From an uncultured Oscillospiraceae bacterium (lineage in GTDB: Bacteria; Bacillota; Clostridia; Oscillospirales; Oscillospiraceae): a stretch of DNA of 37,913 bases. Under the pieces are notes generated by a model. It was not told the DNA's origin. It saw only the letters and a program-made list of their open reading frames with translations, and did no database searches. The stretch spans positions 1 through 37,913 of the forward strand of contig CAJUNA010000025.1 of assembly GCA_910587645.1 (NCBI GenBank), in the 5' to 3' direction. Numbering within the stretch: position 1 is the stretch's first letter; every line of letters begins with the position of its first letter. Shown here piece by piece: positions 31,884-37,913 of the stretch. The position numbers were made by a program, and so were the translations under genes.

Positions 31884-33164
31884 ATGATCGAAAGGATTCA
31901 AAACGCGCTGCGCCAGTGCGGGATCAGCCTGTGGCGCATCAACGAGGCCGTTGAGGAGACGGCGGAGCTGTTCTTTGTCCGGCAAAAGCTGGACACCCGG
32001 CGGATCAAGGACGTGCGGAAATATGAGGTTTCCGTGTTCCGGGACGTGGATGGTGACGGCGGGGAGAAGCGCCGGGGCTTTACGGCCGTGCCGCTGACCG
32101 CCGCTATGGACGATGGGCAGATCGCGGAGGAGCTGCGCTCCGCCTATTACGCCGCACAATTCGCCGCCAACCCCTTCTATGAACTGGCGGATCCCGTGAA
32201 GGGGCCGCTGGTGGAAAAAACCGGATCCCTGGCGGAAAAGCCTTTGGCCGAGAGCGCGGGGATCATGGCCAAGGCACTCTTTGCCCCCGATACCCGGGGG
32301 GATGCTTTCGTCAACTCCGCCGAGCTGTTCATCAGCCGCAGCCGCCACCGGATCTTGTCCTCCGAGGGGACGGACGTGTCCTACACCGATGCGCAGGCCA
32401 AAGGCGAATTTGTGGTGCAGTGCCGGGAGCCGGAGGATGTGGAGATTTGGAACCAGTTCGCCTATGACGGGCTGGAGCCGGAGGCCCTCTCCAGGAAGGT
32501 GGAGGAATCACTGGCCTTCGTCCGGGACCGGGCGCGGGCCTGCCCGGATCTGAAGAGCGGAACCTTCGACCTCGTCCTCAGCGGCGATGCCGTGCAGGAA
32601 CTTCTGGGCTACTACCGGCATCGCTCTGGCGCGCAGTCTGTGTACGCGAAATATTCCACCTGGAAGCTGGGCGAGGACGTGCAGGGGGATGTCCAGGGCG
32701 AACGGCTGGATCTGACTTTGAAGGCTTCGGCGCCCTACAGCACCGAGGGCATTCCCATGGAGGATCTGCCGCTCCTGCGGGACGGGAAGCTGGCGCGTTA
32801 TCACGGGAACAACCGGTTTTGCCGCTACCTGGGGGTTGAACCCACCGGGGCTTATCAGAAGTTCCATTGCGGCAATGGAACTGTCCCCTTCCCTGAGCTG
32901 AAAAAAGGCCCCTGCCTGTGGGTGGTGACCTTTTCTGACTTCCAGATGGACGCTATGAGCGGGCATTTTGGAGGCGAGATCCGGCTGGCTTACCTGATCG
33001 ACGGGGTGTTTGTGCAGCCGGTTACCGGTGGCTCTATCAACGGGAGCATTTTGGACGCCCAGAAAAACCTTGTCTTCTCCACAGAACGCTACACCTCCGC
33101 AGAGTATGACGGGCCCTATGCTGTGCGGCTGCCCGGCGTGCGTGTGGCGGGCGCCGGCAAATGA
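31884..33164 (+). CDS. tldE: TldE/PmbA-type partner subunit
   Basis: The start is ATG 31884, 7 bp after GGAGG; an in-frame GTG two codons upstream is inside the ribosome site. The 426-residue protein is in the same family as its neighbour but lacks HExxxH, as TldE/PmbA subunits do. It ends in the family's conserved layout: GEIRLAYLIDGVFVQPVTGGSINGS, then a final domain. It forms the non-catalytic half of the TldD/TldE heterodimer. Its stop overlaps the next start (ATGA, 33161-33164), so the third gene is co-translated with it. Confidence 0.87.
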   Translation: MIERIQNALRQCGISLWRINEAVEETAELFFVRQKLDTRRIKDVRKYEVSVFRDVDGDGGEKRRGFTAVPLTAAMDDGQIAEELRSAYYAAQFAANPFYELADPVKGPLVEKTGSLAEKPLAESAGIMAKALFAPDTRGDAFVNSAELFISRSRHRILSSEGTDVSYTDAQAKGEFVVQCREPEDVEIWNQFAYDGLEPEALSRKVEESLAFVRDRARACPDLKSGTFDLVLSGDAVQELLGYYRHRSGAQSVYAKYSTWKLGEDVQGDVQGERLDLTLKASAPYSTEGIPMEDLPLLRDGKLARYHGNNRFCRYLGVEPTGAYQKFHCGNGTVPFPELKKGPCLWVVTFSDFQMDAMSGHFGGEIRLAYLIDGVFVQPVTGGSINGSILDAQKNLVFSTERYTSAEYDGPYAVRLPGVRVAGAGK

Positions 33165-34060
33165 GGGGACAAGCCGTTATGGCCCTGGCCCGGGAACTGG
33201 CGTTCCCGGGCCAGGTGATGGCGCCGCTGGAACGGGCGGCGGAGACGCTGCCGGAGTGGGGCTATGAGAGCTTGGCCGCGCCGGAAGCGGCGGGGGCGCA
33301 GTGGGAAGCTATCGCCGCTATGCTGCCGCCGCCGGCAGAGGACGGCGGCATGGGGCAGCTGGCCGCGGCGTTGGCCGGGGCTTGCTATACGCGGCAGGCG
33401 TACCGGCGGCAGGGCATACCGGATGAAATTTTTGGGGCAACCATGGGGTGCTTCCGGCGGTTTTTGCGGGAAACCTCCGCCATAACCGGGCGGTGGGCCT
33501 TCGACCGGGGGTTTTGGACCTGGCGGCAGGTGGGATGCAGGCTCTTCCGGCTGGGGACGCTGGAGTTTGAATACTGCGCCGGGGAGGATGCGCCTGTCCT
33601 CCATGTCCATATCCCCTCCGACGCGGCGCTCTCCAGGAAGGAGCTGGAACATTCCTACGCATGGGCGGAACGGTTCTTTGCCGGGGAAGGCAGGGCGGCA
33701 TGCTATGGCGGCGCGCCTGCCTCTATGCGGTGCGAAAGCTGGCTGCTGGCTCCCGCGCTGGAAAAGCTGCTGCCGGAGCAGTCCGGCATACGCAGGTTCG
33801 CGGCGGATTACCAGCGGTACGCCGTGGACGAGGACGCTCCGGATTTTTACCAGTGGCTGTTCCAATGCGGGGCGGATACGCCTGTGGAGCGTTTGCCGGA
33901 GAGGACTTCCTTGCAGAGGAACGCGAAACGCTTCCTGCTCGGCGGCGGGAAAATCGGGGCGGCTTCGGGGGAACGAAAGCAATTTACTTCCAGGCCCAGT
34001 TGTGCTATACTGGGGAAAAATAGCAAAGGAGCGTCCTATGAGCAAGAATTTTCATCGTGA
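33161..34060 (+). CDS. Acyltransferase-like protein (NAT_N/GNAT_C architecture)
   Basis: The 299-residue protein starts inside the stop of TldE. An N-terminal helical part is followed by GRWAFDRGFWTWRQVGCRLFRLGTLEFEY spread over about residues 112-140, which resembles the GNAT-like C-terminal domain of uncharacterised acyltransferase-domain proteins. Then come HVHIPSDAALSRKELEHSY and a C-terminal part with DFYQWLF. The assignment rests on recall of that motif pattern. Its substrate is unknown; coupling to TldD/TldE suggests peptide or amino-acid modification. The last 23 bp overlap the AAA ATPase gene, whose promoter is inside this coding sequence. Confidence 0.6.
   Translation: MRGQAVMALARELAFPGQVMAPLERAAETLPEWGYESLAAPEAAGAQWEAIAAMLPPPAEDGGMGQLAAALAGACYTRQAYRRQGIPDEIFGATMGCFRRFLRETSAITGRWAFDRGFWTWRQVGCRLFRLGTLEFEYCAGEDAPVLHVHIPSDAALSRKELEHSYAWAERFFAGEGRAACYGGAPASMRCESWLLAPALEKLLPEQSGIRRFAADYQRYAVDEDAPDFYQWLFQCGADTPVERLPERTSLQRNAKRFLLGGGKIGAASGERKQFTSRPSCAILGKNSKGASYEQEFSS
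33983..34011 (+). promoter_or_regulatory. Promoter of the AAA ATPase gene
   Basis: TTTACT (33983-33988), a 17-bp spacer and TATACT (34006-34011) lie within the 3' end of the acyltransferase-like gene and would give the AAA gene its own transcript with a short leader of about 20 nt. Confidence 0.75.
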
Positions 34061-35669
34061 CTACGCCGAAAGCGTGGGACATTTTTGTCAGAGCATCCCA
34101 GGGGACTTGGGGATTTCCGCCCAGGAAATCGACACCTATTTCCGGGCCTGCACCCTCTGCCTCTGGGCGGTAGGCGGCGAGTCCGGCGGGGGCCGGGGCG
34201 GCGATGTGACCGGTATCAACCAGATTTATACCGACCGGCAGGTGAAGTTCTCGCCCGCGCAGTTTGACAAGGCCATCGCCTACTATCAGGCGAACCCCCA
34301 TTATACCGTGGGTGTGCCGGAGTTTTTCCAAAAGCTGGCGGATGCGGATGCCAGCAGCGGCACTACTTACAGCCGCACTTTTGCGGAGGTGCAGAAAAAT
34401 TTGCTCATGCTCTGCGCTGCCTATGACGGGGCCTTTTCCTTCGCGGAGAGCCGGAGGATTACCCTGCTCTATGACCAGCTCGTCCAGTGCGCCGGCAAGG
34501 CCGGGGTCCCCGCCGGGAACGCTACGCCGGGGCCGGACGACTATCTGGGAAGCGCGCCCAGCCTGTCCGCCGCCCCGCCCCGGGACGCGGGGAAGGAGCT
34601 CAATGACTTGATGGACGATTTGGGCAAGGTCCTTAGCCGGGATAAAAAGCGGAACCTTTTCGATGACTTTTACGGCGCGCCCTCACAGCCGGAAAAGCCG
34701 GCGCCAGGCGACCCGATGTCCCCCCTGCCTGTGGCGGGCGGGCCGGAACCGGCTAAGCCGGACGCGGCGTCCGGCGGCTCCGCCGCGCCGGAGGAAGAAC
34801 CGGCGGCGCCAAAGCCTACGCTGGAGGAAGCGATGGCGGAATTGGACGGGTTGATCGGTCTGGACGTGGTGAAAAAAGACGTGGACAGCTTGGTCAACCT
34901 GGTGAAGGTCCGCCGCCTGCGGCAGGAACGGGGAATGAAAACCCCGGACATGTCCTTCCATCTGGTGTTCTCCGGCAATCCGGGCACCGGCAAGACTACC
35001 GTGGCGCGGATCGTGGGGAAGGTCTACAGCGCGCTGGGGATACTCTCTAAAGGGCATCTGGTGGAGGTGGACCGCTCCGGGCTGGTGGCCGGGTATGTGG
35101 GACAGACCGCCATCAAAACCCAGGAGGTAATCGCCAAGGCGCTGGGCGGGGTGCTGTTTATTGATGAAGCATACACCTTGGCCCCGGAAAACGCGGACAA
35201 GGACTTCGGCCAGGAAGCTATCGACACCATCCTGAAGGCGATGGAAGACCACCGGGACGATTTCGTGGTTATCGTGGCGGGGTACGCGACGCTGATGCCT
35301 CGGTTTATTGATTCTAACCCGGGGCTGAAATCCAGGTTCAACAAGTACTTGTTCTTCGAGGATTACAACGGGGATCAGCTTTTCGAGATTTTCCAGGGCC
35401 GGGTGAAGCGCAACGACTACCGGCTGGATGACGCCGCCGAAGCGGCGGTAAAAGACCATTTGCAGGAGCTTTATGAGGACCGGGACGGGAACTTCGGCAA
35501 CGCCCGGGATGTACGCAACCTCTTCGAGAAAATCATCGCCGCGCAGGCCGACCGGGTGGCAGGATTGGAAAATCCTTCCGATGAGGATATCTCTACGATT
35601 ACTGTGGAGGATTTGAAGGGGTTGATGGATGTCCCCCTGCGGCCCGCTGCGGATGCGGCTTCTGAATGA
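34038..35669 (+). CDS. CbxX/CfqX (SpoVK/EccA-like) AAA+ ATPase with N-terminal helical domain
   Basis: The start is ATG 34038 behind AAAGGAG; the frame is open further upstream but overlaps coding sequence. The 543-residue protein has an N-terminal helical domain (about 1-155) somewhat like TerB-type domains and a Pro/Ala/Glu-rich linker (about 160-262). The AAA+ module has Walker A SGNPGTGKTT (312-321), the pore-loop region GYVGQTA, Walker B LFIDEAY (373-379), sensor-like VAGY and an arginine-finger region LKSRFNKYLFF. This module is of the CbxX/CfqX family, which includes rubisco activase CbbX, SpoVK and EccA. It probably remodels a partner protein; none is identifiable here. Confidence 0.87.
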   Translation: MSKNFHRDYAESVGHFCQSIPGDLGISAQEIDTYFRACTLCLWAVGGESGGGRGGDVTGINQIYTDRQVKFSPAQFDKAIAYYQANPHYTVGVPEFFQKLADADASSGTTYSRTFAEVQKNLLMLCAAYDGAFSFAESRRITLLYDQLVQCAGKAGVPAGNATPGPDDYLGSAPSLSAAPPRDAGKELNDLMDDLGKVLSRDKKRNLFDDFYGAPSQPEKPAPGDPMSPLPVAGGPEPAKPDAASGGSAAPEEEPAAPKPTLEEAMAELDGLIGLDVVKKDVDSLVNLVKVRRLRQERGMKTPDMSFHLVFSGNPGTGKTTVARIVGKVYSALGILSKGHLVEVDRSGLVAGYVGQTAIKTQEVIAKALGGVLFIDEAYTLAPENADKDFGQEAIDTILKAMEDHRDDFVVIVAGYATLMPRFIDSNPGLKSRFNKYLFFEDYNGDQLFEIFQGRVKRNDYRLDDAAEAAVKDHLQELYEDRDGNFGNARDVRNLFEKIIAAQADRVAGLENPSDEDISTITVEDLKGLMDVPLRPAADAASE

Positions 35670-35681
35670 GGTTAATGCCCT

Positions 35682-35760
35682 CGTGATGCTTTTTCTTGAG
35701 AAAAGGTATCACGGCAGTATCTTGCGGCAGCTTCCTTTTATGAAAGGGGCTGCCGCTTTT
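35682..35760 (+). terminator. Two hairpins ending the AAA ATPase transcript
   Basis: An imperfect hairpin, CGTGAT...TTTC/GAAA...ATCACG (about 35682-35715), is followed by GCGGCAGC (35724-35731) with GCTGCCGC (35749-35756), extended by CCTTT/AAAGG and followed by TTTT. The second is a good intrinsic terminator. From here to 35913 the sequence turns AT-rich. Confidence 0.75.
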
Positions 35761-35845
35761 AGTAAGATTATGTACCTTGTGCGAATGCTCCTGTATGGAA
35801 TCCCTCTTTCTATTTCCATATTTTTCACATCTTTATTCGACAAAA

Positions 35846-35863
35846 TACAAGAAATATGTTGTA
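35846..35863. promoter_or_regulatory. Small inverted repeat upstream of the XRE gene
   Basis: TACAA (35846-35850) and TTGTA (35859-35863) with an 8-bp centre lie about 50 bp upstream of the XRE start. The size suits an XRE operator; support is modest. Confidence 0.35.
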
Positions 35864-35913
35864 CTCGTATCTGTAAAATAATAATAGTAACGGCAAAGAA
35901 AGGCGGCGAGCCA

Positions 35914-36135
35914 TTGTCCAAAAATAAATATCAGTTTGAAAGTAAAATCCATGTGTACAGAGCCACAAAGAGAATGACGCAGCAAGAGCTTGCTGATTTG
36001 GTGGGTGTTTCAAGACAAACCATTATGCAGCTTGAACGAAATCGTTATAATCCCTCTATGCTGCTGGCCTACAGCATAGCAAAAGTGTTTGAGGTTACGA
36101 TTGAAGATTTATTTGACTTTCAGGAGGAGCAGTAA
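35914..36135 (+). CDS. XRE-family helix-turn-helix regulator
   Basis: The preferred start is TTG 35914, behind AAAGGCGGCGAG; an ATG-led frame from 35629 runs through the terminator region and is unlikely. The 73-residue protein is a single Cro/CI-type domain with TQQELADLVGVSRQTIMQLERNRYNPS spread over residues 22-48, and a C-terminal FEVTIEDLFDF. This compact type is common in Firmicutes mobile regions and is usually paired with a small membrane protein, as here: the next ATG follows its TAA directly. Base composition is clearly more AT-rich than the genes before it. Confidence 0.87.
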   Translation: MSKNKYQFESKIHVYRATKRMTQQELADLVGVSRQTIMQLERNRYNPSMLLAYSIAKVFEVTIEDLFDFQEEQ

Positions 36136-36453
36136 ATGGTTGAATGGTTGACTATTTTATTTGACAGCAGAATTTTTATGAAAGTAAATGCAGGGCTTGG
36201 ATTCCTGTTTTTAGGCTTTTTTGTATTCTTCTATTTTTCAAAAGAGGGAAGAGATGAAAGAGGGCGAGGGCTGATTGCTACAGCTTCTTTGATTGCTTTT
36301 GCCATGCTGTTTGTTCTTCTGAATATTGTCCCATATTTTTTCGAGTGGAGTATGGATAATATAGTCCGGCTGGCAAATGTAATACAGACAGCTTATACTC
36401 TTTTTCTTTTAACTGCTGATATTGCATTGTTGATTTTGAGGAAAATCAGATAA
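36136..36453 (+). CDS. Small membrane protein paired with the XRE regulator
   Basis: The 105-residue protein starts immediately after the XRE stop, with AGGAGC inside the XRE coding end as ribosome site. It has three hydrophobic helices (about residues 15-34, 45-68 and 80-102) separated by a charged loop, KEGRDERGRG. I do not recognise a family beyond the frequent pairing of such proteins with compact XRE regulators. Confidence 0.75.
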   Translation: MVEWLTILFDSRIFMKVNAGLGFLFLGFFVFFYFSKEGRDERGRGLIATASLIAFAMLFVLLNIVPYFFEWSMDNIVRLANVIQTAYTLFLLTADIALLILRKIR

Positions 36454-36470
36454 CTTGCGCGTACAGCATA

Positions 36471-36637
36471 TTAGGGCTTGTTTGAAAAATGTCAAAACGC
36501 CCAAACGGCGGATCTTTTTCCGCTGTACAGCGTTAAAAAATCTTGAAATACACAAAGTATTCCTGCGATTTTTTGCCTTGTCCATCGAAAAAATCTCTCG
36601 CTTTTGGTCATTCCGCCATTTATCAAACAAGCCCTAA
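36471..36637. mobile_element. Small inverted-repeat element (MITE-like), 167 bp
   Basis: The ends are perfect 15-bp inverted repeats, TTAGGGCTTGTTTGA (36471-36485) and TCAAACAAGCCCTAA (36623-36637); with one mismatch the similarity extends to about 21 bp (...AAAATG against ...TAAATG). The interior is AT-rich, with AAAAAATC/GATTTTTT arms, and no transposase. A minus-strand frame through it is just the repeat translated. It lies between the membrane-protein stop and the hairpin that probably terminated that operon. No clear target duplication is seen beyond the TTA/TAA included in the ends. Confidence 0.8.
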
Positions 36638-36676
36638 GCCATGCACATAATGCCTAAAATGAGCATGGCTATTTAT
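36637..36676 (+). terminator. Hairpin terminator of the XRE/membrane-protein operon
   Basis: AGCCATGC (36637-36644) and GCATGGCT (36663-36670) form an 8-bp stem followed by ATTTATTTATTC. It abuts the right end of the small inverted-repeat element. Confidence 0.6.
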
Positions 36677-36699
36677 TTATTCTTAAATGCAAGAAATAC

Positions 36700-36757
36700 T
36701 TGATATATAGAAATAAATAAATTATAATCCGTATTGAAGTGAAATACACTTCAATAC
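36700..36757 (+). promoter_or_regulatory. Promoter with an operator-like palindrome at the transcription start
   Basis: TTGATA (36700-36705), a 17-bp spacer and TATAAT (36723-36728) form a strong promoter. Directly after it, GTATTGAAGTG (36731-36741) and CACTTCAATAC (36747-36757) form an 11-bp perfect inverted repeat with a 5-bp centre, covering the expected start of transcription. A repressor bound here would block initiation; as RNA it would be a 5' hairpin. The nearby XRE protein is a candidate binder. Confidence 0.8.
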
Positions 36758-36777
36758 GCAAAAGGAGGATATTAAAA

Positions 36778-37251
36778 ATGGCAAAAATGACTTTAGACGA
36801 AGCTGGGCGTGAGTACCTCGTGGAAATAGGCTTAGAGCCTGTCGGGAACAGGGCGATCCTTGTGCAATATGCGCCAAATGATAATTTGGGGGATAAGTTG
36901 GCACATCTCTTTACTTCAGAGCCTTATATTTTGCAGATGTGCAAGAATGAGTTAGTTTTGCTTCCAATGCATACGCGTATTGCTGTCGGGACTGTCTTAT
37001 ACTATTCGTTGGAAAATAAGGTAGCGTTGCAACTATCCTATCCTTCCATCCAATCCGTAGAAGTTACAGAGAAAGGAACCAATTATATGGTTGCAATTAC
37101 GACTGATACGGATACAATACATCTGCTGTCACCGAAAAAAGGGGTCAGCGCATTTATGGGAGCAACCGGTGCATGGCATACGAATAATATAGACGATACT
37201 CTGCAAATGCTAAAAAATCTGCAAGCTGATGCTGCTGATGGTATAAATTAG
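36778..37251 (+). CDS. Protein of unknown function under tight promoter control
   Basis: The start is ATG 36778 behind AAAGGAGG; an earlier in-frame ATG at 36739 lies inside the palindrome. The 157-residue protein has no signal peptide or membrane helix and looks like an alpha/beta fold with a beta-rich middle (residues 50-115; VLYYSLENKVALQLSYPSI and YMVAITTDTDTIHLL) and a C-terminal helix. That pattern could be a bacterial PH-like domain, but I do not recognise a family. It is AT-rich like its neighbours and probably arrived with the island. Confidence 0.75.
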   Translation: MAKMTLDEAGREYLVEIGLEPVGNRAILVQYAPNDNLGDKLAHLFTSEPYILQMCKNELVLLPMHTRIAVGTVLYYSLENKVALQLSYPSIQSVEVTEKGTNYMVAITTDTDTIHLLSPKKGVSAFMGATGAWHTNNIDDTLQMLKNLQADAADGIN

Positions 37252-37511
37252 CAACACTGCAAGGGGCGGCAGCAAGTGTGCTGCCGCATGAAATACCGTA
37301 TGTGGGAGAAAGCGGGCATTACAGCAAGCGAATCTGAATTGCTTCTCTTGAAAACGGAACACATCAGCAAGGACACCGAGGACAACATAAAACGGCATCG
37401 TCTTCTCGTTTTCCCATGCCCAACGAGATAAAAGTTGGAACACTCCCCCAGGAGCAGGGACGGAAGAAAAGTGCAAAAGTGAACACAGCGAAAAAGTTCT
37501 GAAAATCAAAG
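37252..37511 (+). other. Short intergenic region with a hairpin and a likely gene scrap
   Basis: GCGGCAGCA (37266-37274) and TGCTGCCGC (37279-37287) form a 9-bp hairpin after the previous gene. A 47-codon frame from ATG 37288 to TAA 37431 follows it directly. That frame has no ribosome site and reads like a charged helical fragment (SELLLLKTEHISKDTED), so it is probably a remnant. I see nothing else supportable here. Confidence 0.35.
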
Positions 37512-37547
37512 AAATCTCCGCAGAATCATACGATCCTGCGGAGATTT
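37512..37547 (-). terminator. Terminator downstream of the tRNA remnant
   Basis: AAATCTCCGCAG (37512-37523) and CTGCGGAGATTT (37536-37547) form a perfect 12-bp stem. On the minus strand it comes straight after the CCA end of the tRNA sequence, which is where the terminator of the original tRNA gene would lie. Confidence 0.75.
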
Positions 37548-37592
37548 TGGTTGCGGCGGCAGGACTTGAACCTGCGACCTCCGGGTTATGAG
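37548..37592 (-). tRNA. tRNA-Met(CAU) 3' half, truncated; attachment site
   Basis: On the minus strand the sequence reads anticodon loop CTCATAA (anticodon CAU), anticodon stem, variable region, T-arm GCAGG-TTCAAGT-CCTGC, acceptor 3' strand, discriminator A and encoded CCA (complement of 37548-37550). The 5' half (acceptor 5' strand, D-arm) is absent upstream, so no functional tRNA can be made. Such 3' halves are left where a tyrosine-recombinase element has integrated into a tRNA gene. Translated on the plus strand it gives the well-known spurious RQDLNLRPPGYE peptide. Confidence 0.85.
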
Positions 37593-37624
37593 TTTTTCGT
37601 AAAAGAACTCGTAACCGAGAGGTC
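37576..37624. other. Inverted repeat at the tRNA anticodon region, likely recombination core
   Basis: GGTTATGAGTT (37584-37594) and AACTCGTAACC (37606-37616) are inverted with one mismatch around an 11-bp centre. GACCTC (37576-37581) and GAGGTC (37619-37624) extend the symmetry outward. Two tRNA-like anticodon-stem halves thus face each other. The arrangement fits a tyrosine-recombinase core site, with the tRNA providing one arm. Confidence 0.6.
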
Positions 37625-37666
37625 ATTTTTTTATTTTACCCAATATTTCCAATGCTTTGCTGGCTC

Positions 37667-37757
37667 TTACTGCAAATCGGCCCGCAGATTGCCTATTTGT
37701 TATCTGTTTTTATTTTTTGTTATCCTTTTTTATCCGTTTTGCAAATTTACTGCAAAT
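37667..37757 (+). repeat. Direct repeats beside the attachment site
   Basis: TTACTGCAAAT occurs at 37667-37677 and again at 37747-37757, with TTATC-plus-T-run motifs between. Repeated 10-12 bp motifs next to a tRNA attachment core are typical of integrase arm-binding sites. No integrase gene is inside the window on this side. Confidence 0.55.
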
Positions 37758-37789
37758 GAGGGTTTGGCCTTATGTAAATGGTAAGATAA

Positions 37790-37913
37790 AGTATACCAAT
37801 TTTCGCCACTGAAAGGATACCAAACGTCGCCACAAAAGGGGCCAAATCTCGCCACGAAGTATACCAGGTCAACCGAAGGCAGCCATCTGGTAAAATGAGA
37901 GGACACTCACCCG
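37790..37913 (+). mobile_element. Left end of a probable IS21-family insertion sequence
   Basis: Three direct copies of CCAAnnnTCGCCAC lie at 37796-37809, 37820-37833 and 37842-37855, spaced 24 and 22 bp, each near GTATACC or GATACC. Multiple internal terminal repeats of this type (TGGCGA...TTGG on the other strand) are a hallmark of IS21-like ends, where they bind IstA. After them comes a purine-rich stretch (ATGAGAGGA) that could precede the istA gene. The element continues outside the window, so neither transposase nor the second end is visible. Confidence 0.55.

Noticed and set aside
30380..31885. 501-codon minus-strand frame opposite tldD
   Set aside because: Antisense shadow of a clear TldD gene; low-complexity His/Gly/Ala-rich translation typical of GC-rich antisense frames.
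36409..36630. Minus-strand 73-codon frame through the small inverted-repeat element
   Set aside because: It simply translates the transposon-like repeat and has no ribosome site.
37551..37784. 77-codon frame translating to RRQDLNLRPPGYE...
   Set aside because: The start is the reverse complement of a tRNA-Met 3' half, a well-known false protein at attachment sites.

Overview
The window looks like a chromosomal segment of a GC-rich gut-type Clostridia (Oscillospiraceae/Lachnospiraceae-like; genus not determined). Genes start with strong AGGAGG-type ribosome sites, promoters match TTGACA-17-TATAAT closely, and the gene families are typical of anaerobic Firmicutes. Both ends are AT-richer and mobile. 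At the left are the tail of a Tn916/Tn1549-type element: an excisionase and an internally deleted integrase. At the right are an XRE/membrane-protein pair, a small inverted-repeat element, a tRNA-Met(CAU) 3' half and what looks like an IS21-type end.

Layout. 1-1184: integrative-element remnant. 1185-2912: low-molecular-weight phosphatase and C5 DNA methyltransferase. 2920-5061: TetR-controlled ABC exporter with a clear operator. 5123-6963: small protein and a polysaccharide-deacetylase-like lipoprotein. 7076-9423 (minus): HAD hydrolase, metallo-beta-lactamase-fold protein and membrane protein. 9581-14164 (minus): binding-protein-dependent ABC importer of the FbpABC/AfuABC type. 14416-27287 (minus): a long catabolic run, read from the promoter end as gap (archaeal type II), pgk (archaeal type), split transketolase N and C, a lactate-racemase family protein (LarA), malic enzyme, iolE, iolB, iolD and iolG. 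27536-30300 (plus, divergent): DeoR regulator, PHP phosphoesterase, a 40-residue membrane peptide behind a hairpin, and phosphofructokinase. 30458-35669: TldD/TldE protease pair, acyltransferase-like protein and a CbxX/CfqX-type AAA ATPase. 35670-37913: AT-rich island.

Main proposal. The inositol genes iolG, iolE, iolD and iolB lead to 2-deoxy-5-keto-gluconate (DKG), but the usual next steps (IolC kinase, IolJ aldolase, IolA) are absent from the run. Read from its keto end, DKG is a 2-ketose with the D-threo configuration that transketolases use. Moving its two-carbon ketol to an acceptor such as glyceraldehyde 3-phosphate would give xylulose 5-phosphate and (R)-malic semialdehyde. That aldehyde is a carboxylate isostere of glyceraldehyde 3-phosphate. 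A GAPDH homologue plus a PGK homologue could oxidise it to D-malate with ATP formation, a LarA-type racemase could make L-malate, and malic enzyme would give pyruvate. Every non-iol gene in the run then has a job, the stereochemistry calls for exactly the racemase that is present, and the PGK, GAPDH and transketolase homologues are all changed at substrate-site motifs. This is inference; I know of no description of such a route.

A second unusual feature is a roughly 510-520 bp non-coding repeat present twice inside this run (15511-16020 and 19031-19552). The two copies differ in sequence but keep their hairpins through compensatory changes.
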